Part shown: piece after piece, positions 36,554 through 47,412 of the stretch
Layout of the letters: every line of letters starts with the position of its first letter
Position numbering within the stretch: the first letter of the stretch is position 1
Assembly: GCA_030272155.1 (NCBI GenBank)
Contig: CP126203.1
Span: 3,286,001-3,350,000, forward strand
Direction of reading: 5' to 3'
DNA from: Tetradesmus obliquus
Taxonomy: Eukaryota; Chlorophyta; Chlorophyceae; Sphaeropleales; Scenedesmaceae
Length of the DNA stretch: 64,000 nt
Position numbers and translations under genes: made by a program
Notes under the pieces: model-generated
What the model was told of the DNA's origin: nothing
The model's input: only the letters and a program-made list of their open reading frames with translations
Database searches by the model: none

Positions 36554-36727
36554 ATGCGTTTTTTCCTGCAGGATGATAAGCCGGGTAAGCCCAAGAACAA
36601 GCAGGAGGAGTACATTGAGGCACTCAAGAAGGGAGGCGTGGTGAGCGCAGCTGCTGATTTTACTACACGGCTTGATGGCAGTTGCATTGCGGCAGCAGCT
36701 GCAGGGCAGGCAGCTACAGCCATCGAT

Positions 36728-36762
<35 letters not shown>

Positions 36763-38610
36763 TGCTGCAGCAGCGGCATAGTGGCATCCACAGCAGCAAT
36801 AGTAGCAGCAGGGCTATGCCTGTGGAGCGGCAACGCCTGACACCCAACTTAGCTGCTGCGATGCGTCCGCACCTGCCTTACCTGCTGCAAGGCGTGGCAA
36901 GTTACAAGTAGCAGCAGCGCCTCTGTTCATGTCTCTGGAACTGTACTGCTGGCACCGCGCTGCTGCACAACATGCAAACCTTCCACTTTGCTTGGTTTAT
37001 ATGCAAATGGCAACCTTACTGCTGCACAACAGGACCAGAAGACTGCCAAGACCATCCTTGAGCGCTGGAAGGAGACCGGTGCAGACACAGACCCCAGCCA
37101 GCTGCGCAAACTGTTCCTGAAGCAGAGCCTGGTGCCCATCACAGCATCATTGATTCAGGTGGGCTGTGCACTGTGGCTTTGCAGGGTGTTTGCAGCTCTG
37201 CCATGCAGCATGCCTGGTGAACTGCAGTATGCCTGGTGCCCACCACAGCAGCTCTGACTCAGGTGAGGCAGTGAGACAATAGCTTTGCAGTGTGGCAGTG
37301 CAGGGCGTCTGAAGCTTTGCCGAATGTCTTCATGCATTGCAGGCATTGCAGCATGCCTGGTGCAGTGCAACTGGTGTGCCAGTGTTGGCGGCAGCAGTTC
37401 ATTGCGGTGGCGGCAACTGTTCTGCCTGCTGCATGCCCAACGCGAAGGACTACTTGCCGCACTCGATGCCTGAACTGCATGCCTGGAAGCTTTCACCGCA
37501 AGCTCGCAAGCTGTCACTTCGGCGGTCAGCTGTGTGTGGGCCTGCCTGCCGTTTGTTGATGCGCAAACTGCATGCCTGGAGTGTTGACCGCTCATTGGCA
37601 GCCCGCATTCTTTCACCTACCTTTTAAAATCTTTGGACCTGCCTGCCGCATGTTTGCTGCTGCGCCTGCAGCTGCTGTTTGATGCTGGGGCGGCTTATTC
37701 GCTGTTTATGACAGCGGGATTCTTCGCGCTGGGGCCTCCCTTTTTTGGGCGCACAGTGCTGGTGCTGGCGGGCGATTTCCTCGCGATCTACTTTGCGATC
37801 TGCCTGCTGTTTGACATTGTGACGCTGACATCCGTGCTGATCAGTACTGCGCGGCTAGGCACTACGCCAGTGGCTTTCTTTGATGGTGAGCTCTGTTTCT
37901 TGTGCTGCTTGGATTGCGTGTGTACTGTGCTGCTCATGCATACGTGATGATACCTGCATTGCCCTGCGAGGAGCGTGCTACATGCCTCACTGCTGCTGAC
38001 AAATGCATTATCTTTGAGATTCTGTTCACCTTGTCCCGCCTCGTCCTGCAGCCGTCAAGACCATCGCAGCACCGGCAGGCAGCAGCACAGCAGCAGACGG
38101 CCTCAAGATTGTGGAGAAGGCCAAGGCAGCAGTGTCAGCAGTAAAGGTGGCTGCAGCACTGGATGCAATTGCTGGGCTGCTCGAGGCCAGCCTGTCTGGC
38201 AAGCCTGCTGCTGCTGCTGGGGCGGATGGGTCGAAGGGCCAGGCGCTGAAAAGCACGGACACGCTGTCAAACCTGTCGGCCTACCTCACACTGTACAGGT
38301 GAGCTGTCTCCTGGTCTGTCAAGCTGTATGCCTCGCAGCAGCATCTTTTCGGCAACAGCAAGTTCGGTTGCAGCCCCACACACCTTGAAGTATCCGCGGA
38401 TTTGAGAGCATGCTGCCCTGCACAGTGTGCCTGTACTGCCAGCCTTCACCCCTCCCATGTAAAGCTGTATCTCCCAGAACATGCCAGCAATGATGTGCCA
38501 GCAGTAATATTGTCCGACGTCACCACCACGACTTGGTGCTTACCAGTACTCGCTGCCGCTGCTGCTGCTGCTGCTGCCGCTGCCGCCCCCGCCGCCGCCG
38601 CCGCCGCCAC

Positions 38611-38655
<45 letters not shown>

Positions 38656-39572
38656 AGGGCTGAGTCTCAGGCTGGCTTCGACCCCTCCAGCGTGGGCATG
38701 AGCGAGGCGGAGGCAGCCAACATCGCGCTGGTCTTCGGGCAGGTGCGCTGTGTTTTCACATATTTGGTCTGAAAAGCAGACATGTGTTTTGGCAGGTGCA
38801 CTGTGTTTGATATGCCTGGTATATGAGTTGAGCGGTCTGGCCTTCTTGTAGTTGCGCTGTTTTGTGACGTAACTTTCATGTTGAGCAGTCTGGTTTCTTG
38901 GCAGGTTTGCTGTGTTTGGATGTGCGCAGTTTGGTATGCGGGTGCGTCTAGCCAAACGTACTGCCACACCGCACATGGCAGTGCGTTGCTTAGTGCAGCT
39001 GCTGTGCATGCAGCATTGCTGTTGTTCTAAACTGCTCCTGGCAAACAACTGCTTCTGGTCTGACGCTTTCAAACAACGCTGCTGAACAGGCGGACATCAT
39101 AACAGAGCATGAATTGGTACAAACTGCACACAGTCCAACACACCTCGCTGTTTGTTTATCGCATGTTTACACCTGCATGTCTGCATGTCTGCCTGTCTGC
39201 CGCAGTATGACTTGGATGACAACGGCAGGCTTGACAGCAACGAGTTTGTCAAGATGCTGGGCACGCTGGGCGCTGATGTCAGCACCAGCGAGGCAGAGGC
39301 AGCGATGGAGGTGAGCCGGCAGCTGGCAGCATGCCATGCATGGCAAAAAGTAGGTGCAGTTGTGACATGATGTGCTGCTGGTAGCGCTGTGATGCCGTCA
39401 GCACCAGCGAGGCAGCGATGGAGGTGCGCCGGCCAGCTGGCAGCATGCACTGCAACAACATAGTACAACTGCACTTCATGACGGCATGTCCTGCAAGTAG
39501 TGATGTGATGCCGTAGTATGGTAGCGTGAGTTTGCAGCACATATTGGTCAGTCGCTGATTTATGTGTGCTGC

Positions 39573-39626
<54 letters not shown>

Positions 39627-39713
39627 CCGCAGATCATGGACGCTAACAAGGACGGCTTCATTACGTTTGACGAGTTTGCAACATGGTGGGCAGCACGCAA
39701 GAAGGGCAAGTGA
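36554..39713 (+). CDS. Membrane protein with two C-terminal EF-hands
   Basis: Exons 36554-36640, 37033-37158, 37672-37885, 38052-38298, 38658-38742, 39206-39310 and 39633-39713 join in phase to 314 residues. Residues 72-142 hold two hydrophobic segments (YSLFMTAGFFALGPPFFG and TVLVLAGDFLAIYFAICLLF). The last two exons each carry a canonical Ca2+-binding loop, DLDDNGRLDSNE and DANKDGFITFDE, with Asp/Asn at positions 1, 3 and 5, Gly at 6 and Glu at 12. The central exon is Ala/Lys-rich. A role as a membrane-tethered calcium sensor is inferred; compartment unknown. The start is uncertain: ATG 36554 follows a strong acceptor, but the frame is open to ATG 36416, which would add 46 residues resembling a transit peptide. 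A TGTAA at 40563-40567 may end the transcript. Confidence 0.75.
39399..39426 (+). repeat. Donor-side copy of EF-hand exon 6
   Basis: GTCAGCACCAGCGAGGCAGC..GATGGAG|GTGCG repeats the end of exon 39206-39310 and part of its intron start, downstream of the real exon. Confidence 0.75.
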
Positions 39714-40936
39714 GGCAGGGCAGAGTGGGAGCCAGGTGCATCATATATCCTGGTGTGTTACTTCTTTTGCTGTATGGCATCTTGAGGCTGCAGTAGCAAC
39801 AGCACCAGCAGCAGAAACCATTGAGGGTGGCAGGATGCAAAACGAGTGCAGTTGCAGGCAACTGATGTGAAGAATATGATGTGCGCCGGTGACAAATTTC
39901 ATGTGTACAGAACCTCCCATCTATCTTCCACATGGCAAAGGTCATGCGCAACTGGTGTGACATGTGAGGTGCAGCTGCACACTTTGTGAAGCAGCGCGCC
40001 TGGGGCTGAGAGTGAACTGGGGTGTGGGCAGCACTATCTGTGCGTGGCGCTGTTACTTCAGCCAGGACTAAACACGGGGTGTACTAAATTATCAACACCC
40101 CTTGGTGTTGATATAGTTGCTGCCAAACTTCATCATGGTCGGTGTGCTGGCTGTGGTTGGACTTTTGTTGTGCTCAGCGCGATGTCCAGGCTGTCCAGGC
40201 TTGACAGTAAGCGCTGCACGCGAACATTGCTGATGATTTGGTTTATGCTGACCGCCTCATGCTGCAATGCACTGCATTGCATGACGCATGCACAGTCGAA
40301 TCTGCATCGTGTGCTCATCAGCATCAATGATGAGTTCTGGGTGCTGTACTTGGGCTCAGCAAACTAGCCAGCCCAGCTGCTGTGTCAGGTTGTCCGTACA
40401 TCAACACAGCCCGTCGCACGTGTTATGTAGCCTTTGTGATCGTGTTCTTCCCCGCATCCTGACGAAGCCTGCAAGTGGATCGGTCGCCTTGTTTTGCAAC
40501 GACGTGATGGCGAGAAGTTTGACCGAAGCCTCTTGCTGAAACACTGATAGCATACACCAGACTGTAACTTATTTGGTCGTTTAAACAGATGTGATACTAT
40601 TTTTGCATGGAATTGTCATGTGCAAGGCGCGAAACCCTATTCTGCCGTGTTGCGAAGGTGCAGTTGCCTTACACAGTGCCCGTCACATGCCTGTGGTCTG
40701 TAAACAAGCTTTCAACACTTGTTTTTTTCCCTTCAAGATCGACGCCGTTGGCTGTCTGGCTAGCTCCTCAGCAGAAAGTGCATACTGCTGCTTGGTTGGG
40801 GGTGCTCTTGGCCTGACACAACCACTTAGCATGCTGCCCTACTAAAGGGTTGAGCTGCCGACACGGCTCCTGTTATAGTCGCAGCAGCCGATTTTGAGAG
40901 TGCTGGATTCAGGGACGGCAGCGCCCGTGCAGCTCC
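39714..40936. other. EF-hand 3' flank and IFT56 upstream region
   Basis: No supported gene. The first 850 bases up to TGTAA at 40563-40567 may be 3' UTR; the remaining 370 bases precede the IFT56 start. Confidence 0.5.
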
Positions 40937-43900
40937 ATGATTCTCTCTAAGGCCAGGACCAAGGCGGTTGTCAAGGACCAGACGGTAGGGAGCAGGACAT
41001 CACACCGCAGCACAGTGGTTCCAAGCACCCTATTGTAGGCGAAAAGTATGAGAAGCACGCAAGCAGTGGCCTCTTTTGCATAAGTGGCTGCTTCCTGCAA
41101 GCGCAGGCCAAGCAAGAGAAGCGACCGCCAACATTAGATGAGCTGCTGGATGCCAGGGACTATGTTGGGGCAATAACGCTGCTCAACTTCAAGCGACAGG
41201 GCAACCGCAACGACACAAAGCTGGTAGAATGGCTGGCTTATGCACACTACCACCATGGAGAGCATGATAAGGTGTGTGGGGCACTGCTTGGCCAACAGCA
41301 GCACGGCCGCAGTGCACGAGCATCAGATACAGTGACGCAGCAGCAAGAGCAGCGACAGCACCAAATTCTGTGCCAGCAGGAATAGCAGCTGCTGGAAGCT
41401 GGCAGGGCACCTGTCATATCACCAGCAGGGGCGTGCTGGTCGCCCGGCATGGTCCTGGTTCATTTCAGCCATAGGCTGCACATACAGCACACCCGCACTG
41501 TGGAGCTGGCATGTGCAAGCGCTGCAGTTGCACCAGCAGCAGTCAGGTGGCTTGCAGGCACACAGCAATCTTCCTACTGATACATGCGGCTGCGCAGCTG
41601 GTGTTGCCGCTGCTCGTCTTCCTGCAAGCAAAGGTGCAGAGAGGTGCTGCAGCAGAACACACTGACACGCAGCAACAGCAACACGTATTACACAGGTCAA
41701 ACTCACACAACTTGGCCAACCATGGTTCAGCAGCTGCCTGTTGGCCTCGCTGTGTCCTGCAGGCACTTGCACTGTACCAGGAGCTGCTGCACCAGGATGA
41801 CCCGGACCCGTTATACCACACCTACAGCGCAGCCTGCTACTATTACATGGGGCTCACACAGGAGGCAGCAGAAGCAGCGGCAAAGGTACTATTCTGGAAA
41901 ACAGCAGAATCAGGGCGCACTGCTCTATGACGTCGCAGGAGCTGGGGACTGAACAGTTGCAGTTGATGCAGCTGATGCAAAGCAAGCCAGCTGCACGTAA
42001 GATGCACCGGGCAGTTTTGCATGATTGATGCAGCTGGCAGTTTGTGACACACACACCGCTGCCGCTGACATGCATGTCATTGAATAGCAGTAGCATGACA
42101 GTCTGCTACCAACGCTGCCGTACAGCTGTGCTGTATGACCGCAATGCTGTCCCAGCAGCAGCAGCAACATCAGCAGCAGTCGCAGGGACAAGTGTCAGCA
42201 TCTTTTATGGAAGATATGTGAGTTGCAGATTTAGCCTGGGATACCCGGCTGTTTATGAGCGCAGCAGACAACCACACCTAGCCACACCCCCTTATCCTGT
42301 CCTTGTCCTGCAGGGCCCGCGCTGCCCCCTGGCCACGCGCATCCAGTTCCACTGTGCACACAAGCGTGGCGATGAGGATGCACTCATGGCACTGCACAGC
42401 AGCCTGGGGGACTCCCTGGAGGACCAGCTGAGCTTGGCAGCACTGCACTTCAACAGAGGGCACCACCAGGTGAGGCGGCAGCAGTGCAGCTGGCTGCATT
42501 CAGCTGGCAGCAAATGCTCGCTTAAGTGTCAGCAGAGCGCATGGTTTGTAGATGACAATGCCGTTGCAGCGTCAGCACTATCGGCATGGCAATTCTGGGG
42601 CACACGGTAGGCAGCACATGTTGCTGCTCACATGTCAAGTCACAGTACATAGCAATGCCTGCTGCTCAGCAATGTCGCTGCTGCCTGCTGCTCAGCAACA
42701 TGCGGATACATATGCCAGCAGCGCTTGCCGTTCACAATCAGACGGTTTCTATGGCTCACTTGCTGCCACACATGCACGTCTAAAGGCGTATCTGTGTGCC
42801 ATACAGGACAGTGGCGTAATACAATGAACATTGGCATTCGTGCTCTTGCAGGAGGCCATGGACATCTACAAGGGCCTGCTGCTGGACCACCGCGAGCTGC
42901 TGGCGCTCAACATGTACGTGGCGCTGTGCTACGCCAAGCTGGACTACTACGACGTGTCACAGGAGATTCTGCAGGTGCGCAGTGTAAGTTGTTGTGTAAC
43001 ATCATGTATCATGTTGTTGGGTTGCACATCACAGCAATACGCTGTAAAATGGCGGTGTGCTACGTCAAGCTGGACTACAACTTGCTGATTGTGTGTCTAT
43101 TGTGGTGCTGCCATCAAGACTGCACTTGTAACATTCACGATTGAAATCTTGCACATGCGCATGCAGGTGTACCTCAACTCCTGAGGCCACAGGCGGCAGC
43201 CACACGCAGCACGACCTGATCAGGCACAACCTGGTGGTTTTCAAGGGGGGCGAGGGCGCGCTGCAGGTGCGGCACACACCAGGATGGCAGCCGAGGGTCT
43301 GGCCAAATGTATGTGGCGGGATATGGCTGCTGACTAGACAGCAGACAGGTTCCTGTTACTAAGAGGCACAAGTAAGGAGTAAAAGCGTGCCGGTGTATCC
43401 GACCACCTAAACAGCAGGTCTGTATGCATGTGCTGCCGCTGCTGCGCAGGTGCTGCCTGGCCTGAACGGCGTGCTGCCTGAGGCGTCGCTGAACCTGGTG
43501 ATCCACCACCTGCGAAGGGGGGAGCTGGGGGAGGCGCATGCACTGGTCAAGGACCTGGAGCCCAGCACACCCCAGGAGTACATCCTCAAGGTGAACACTT
43601 CTATATCTAAGGACTGTACAAACTGGCTGGCATGTTCGTTTGCATGTACGCATGTAGCTGGCACTGGTCAAAGACCTGGAGCCCAGAACACCCCAGCAGT
43701 ACATCCTCAAGGTGAGCATCTTACTCTGGAGGAGCTAAGTAATCCTGTTGCTGCAAGCAAGTGTGCTGCTGCTGCACCTCCTAGAGGCATTTTGCTAGAA
43801 GTACATCAAGCCAGCGGCTTGCAGGGTCCACATCAAGTTGTACGTCATGAGCTGCTGCTGCCGGCAAGATCAATGCTGCTGCTGCTGCTGCTGCCACTGC

Positions 43901-46510
43901 TGCTGCCGCAGGCTGTGGTTGCTGTGAGCCTGAGCCAGGCCAGCGGCTCGCAGGAGCAGCTGGCAGCAGCGCAGCAGCACTTCCGCGTGGTGGGCTCCAG
44001 CGCCAGCGAGTGCGACACCATACCAGGCAGGCAGGCCATGGCCAGCTGCTTCTTCCTGATGAAGCTCTTCGAGGACGTGCTGGTGTTCCTAAACGTGAGT
44101 GGGACTGTGTGGATTTGGCTTTGGTGCTGCTGATGCTGTGATGGCTAGCTGCTTCTTCCTGATGAAGCGCATTGAGGACGTGCTGGTGTTCCTGAACGTG
44201 GGTGTACACCAGGACGCTGTGTGCAGGCAGTGAAAGTGTGGTTCCGGCCTTGTTGCTGATGCTGTGGGATGGCCGGCTGCTTGAGGGTGTGCTGGAGTTC
44301 CCGAATGCAAGGCTGCTGGAGAATGCTGTATATGCAGGCAGTCAACTGTTCAGCGCTGGCTCTGCTTATGCTGATGTTGTGTGGTGTCTAGCCTGCTGCA
44401 GCTGCAGCATCCTCCTGTGCTGGCTGGTGCTGGTGCGTCGTTGTTTTTGAGCATGAGTAGCGGCGGTGGTCGAAGTGCTCTTAACCTTGTTGTTGTGCCT
44501 TGGTAGCGTGTTGAAACAAATCACCAGAGGTCAGTGTTCCTCGCGCTGCTTGTCAATGTTCAGTTGTTACTCCAGTTTGAATTCCTCGGCTGCATCACAC
44601 CAAAAACACTAACACTCTCACCGCTGTCACCTGGTGCTGCTCCGTACGGCTTTGGTCGATGCTGGTCAACGCCGGTCAACGCTGCAGTCCATCCGCAGCT
44701 ACTTTGCCAGCGATGACGACTTCAACTGGAACTACGGCCTGGCGCTGGCTGCCACTGGCAAGTACAGGGAGGCAGAGGAGGCGCTGGGCGCGGTGCAGAG
44801 CGACAAGTACAGGTGGGCAGCACCAGCTGGAACTTCAGGTCTTGAAGGCTTGATTGTGTTAGGGCCTGCAGGGTTTGGTGTAGCAGGGGTGTGTGTGTGC
44901 AGAGCGACAAGTACAGGTGGGAAGCACCTGTTCAAAGCCCTGATGGTGCCAGCACTTGTTTGGTATAGCAGGAGTGTGTGTGCAGAGCGACAAGTGCAGG
45001 TGGGAAGCACCTGCTCCAAGCACCTGCTTCAGATTGGAGGTCTGATTGTGCTGATACCTGTTTGGTGTGGCAGCTGCCCCTGCATAGGCCTGATGCTAGA
45101 ACCGCTGTCTTACTCTGAACAACAACGTGTGCGTGGCATGTATGTATGTGCTGGTGCACACACCGCAGGTCTGAGCCCACCTATGTGAGCTGGCTGGCAC
45201 GCTGCCTCATCATGTCAGGCAAGGCAGCAGCAGCGTGGCAGCTGTACCAGACAGCGCAGGAAACAGGCAGCCCAGCAGCAGCTGGGGAAGAGGGCTATGC
45301 ACTGCTGCAGCTGATTGCAAACGACTGCTACAAGATGGGCGCATTTTACTATGCAATAAAGGTGAGTTGGCGCTACTGTGAGCATGCATGCGAGTGTCTT
45401 CATGGGGCTGCATGTATGGCAGCCTCCTCGGCTGCTCTATGTGCCGCCCCTGACTGTGCTGCCTGCAGTGGTCTAGACAACAGATTTGTGACACATTAAG
45501 CAAGTAGAATCCTACTGCCACCCCGGTGATTCAACCCTACAATACACCGCTTTGCATGACATGTGCATGCTGCCGCTGCTGCTGTTGCTGCTGCTGCTGC
45601 CACTGCTGCTGCTGCGCTGTGCCTGGCCAGGCGTTTGACGTGCTGGAGCGGCTGGACCCCCACCTGGCAGTCTTTGACGTGATAGCAACTGCACCTGCTG
45701 CTTCGCAGAGCTGTACCTGCCTGCTTACACTGTTGCCCTGCAGGAATGTGACGTGCTGCTGCCGCTTGACGGGTGACTTGAGAATGCCTGCATGAATCAT
45801 GGACTGACTAGCTGACCGAATCAGTGCCTGACCTGCCTTCACCCTTTACCCCCGCCCTCTAGGCGTTTGACGTGCTGGAGCGGCTGGACCCCAACCCTGA
45901 GTTCTATGACGCCAAGCGCGGCGCAGCTGTGGGCGTGTTTCAGGCCATCATCGCGGGCAAGGGCCAGGTGAGCATGCGGCTTGACTTGCCAGGTAGTTCA
46001 GCAAATGATCCAACCAGCACCGCATGTTGAACGGTGCTGGCAGGCGGTTGAACTGTTTGAGGCTCAACTCCGAATTTCGCTGCAGGCGAATCAGGGAGTG
46101 CAGCGCCTGATTTGTAGGCCTCTGGCAATTAGGTTCGCTTGATTGCTGTGTATGGCCAGCCTTTAGGGTTTCACTCCCCCTGGTAACAAATATGTGCAGC
46201 GCCTAAACCAGCCGACCCATACAGCGGCCTGCACGCCCTCCATTCATGTGTCCGTATCAGGACCTATCACACACTAACTGCTGCTGCTGCCCTGCTGCCT
46301 GTCATTTCACTGCTGTCAATGCGTGAACTTTTACTGTTACATTCGTTTCTTGCGCTTCATCAGCCGGAGCTGCTGCCTGAGGTGGTGGAGCTGCTGCAGA
46401 ACAGCGCAGCAGCCAGCCATGACGGCAGGCAGGGCAGCAACGCGCTGCAGATCGAGCAGATAACGCGCGTGATGCAGCAGTGGGGCCAGGTCAATGGCAT
46501 AATGGTGTAG
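40937..46510 (+). CDS. IFT56: Intraflagellar transport protein IFT56 (TTC26/DYF13)
   Basis: IFT56 is a TPR subunit of IFT complex B that carries ciliary motility cargo. Twelve exons join in phase to 521 residues: 40937-40984, 41107-41271, 41763-41885, 42314-42469, 42852-42974, 43210-43266, 43450-43590, 43912-44094, 44688-44812, 45169-45361, 45863-45967, 46364-46510. Diagnostic stretches known from animal and Chlamydomonas homologues: [151 protein letters not shown]. Compared with the family, about 50 residues between exons 5 and 6 are missing; a remnant VYLNS at 43167-43181, after a good acceptor, runs into a stop. The frame survives only if the acceptor at 43209 is used. Confidence 0.93.
43655..45690 (+). 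repeat. Junction copies within IFT56
   Basis: Donor-side copies downstream: exon 7 end at 43660-43712 (CACTGGTCAAAGACCTGGAG...); exon 8 end at 44141-44196 and a weaker one near 44275-44310; exon 9 end (GTGCAGAGCGACAAGT(A/G)CAG) at about 44897-44921 and 44979-45000. Acceptor-side copy upstream: exon 11 start (GCGTTTGACGTGCTGGAGCG) at 45631-45660, before the used exon at 45863. A fragment of exon 5 recurs near 43057-43080. Confidence 0.85.
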
Positions 46511-47412
46511 CTGCATGCATGGCTCAACGTAACATACCTTTTGATTCAGCCTATTGGCTCAGCCGGGTACTGTCTGCAGATGGCGGCAGCATTCACATGT
46601 AATCGCGTCCCTCTGTTGATTTAAGTGGCGCAGCACACAGACTAGTCTTTGTGGAAAGTACTTTTCAAGCAACCGCAAGTATGCAGCCGCCGCATGCAGC
46701 ATGTAATGCTAGCCTGGCACTGGGCAGCCGCATTCAAGTCTGCAGGGACTCCGTCAAAGAAGCTTCCTCATCAGCTGTCACAGTCAGGCTGGCAATCAAA
46801 GCAGCATGCTTTCAATGCCTGGGGAATTTACAAGCTCTGAGTTCACAGGTCGACCTCTGACGTCACACCTCATAGTCTACCAGCGAATGTACCAGACACA
46901 TGAGTTACACTGCGTTGCACTGCATGTCATTGCCATCAGTCGTAGTGTCATCACTGATGGTTGGCAACACCGGCATATAGCTGGAAACAGGATGTCCCAG
47001 CCAACTTGTTTGGGTTTGGCTCATCAGACGTGGCCAAAACCTAGAGGCTCACGCGCAAAACCCCACGCCAAGCAAGACAGATAGACTAGTCACACGGATA
47101 GAGAGAGGCATCAAGTCTGCTTCTCACAACTGTAATGTACACCCCCAACACACATGCACTGTCTTACTTTCTGACAACACCTGCACACAAACCCCATCAG
47201 CAAACCGCCAAAAACATGGCCTCATGCCTGTGCTGACTGCGAACAACCTGCCGGGCTGGCATCCCAAAACGAGGCATTGAATGTTTGAAGCTGCAAATCT
47301 TGAATGCACCTGCATGTGACGTTTGCATGCAACAGGTTCACACTGTGGCAATGCTGCAGCATACATCAACCAGTCCCTCACAATCACTGCTTTGCGCCTT
47401 CACTGCAAAGAA
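46511..47412. other. Convergent intergenic region
   Basis: Space between the 3' ends of IFT56 (+) and the serine hydrolase gene (-). TTACA motifs near 46826 and 46905 could end the minus-strand transcript. No ORF of interest. Confidence 0.5.
46598..46602 (+). terminator. TGTAA polyadenylation motif of IFT56
   Basis: TGTAA 88 bases after the IFT56 stop codon. Confidence 0.4.
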
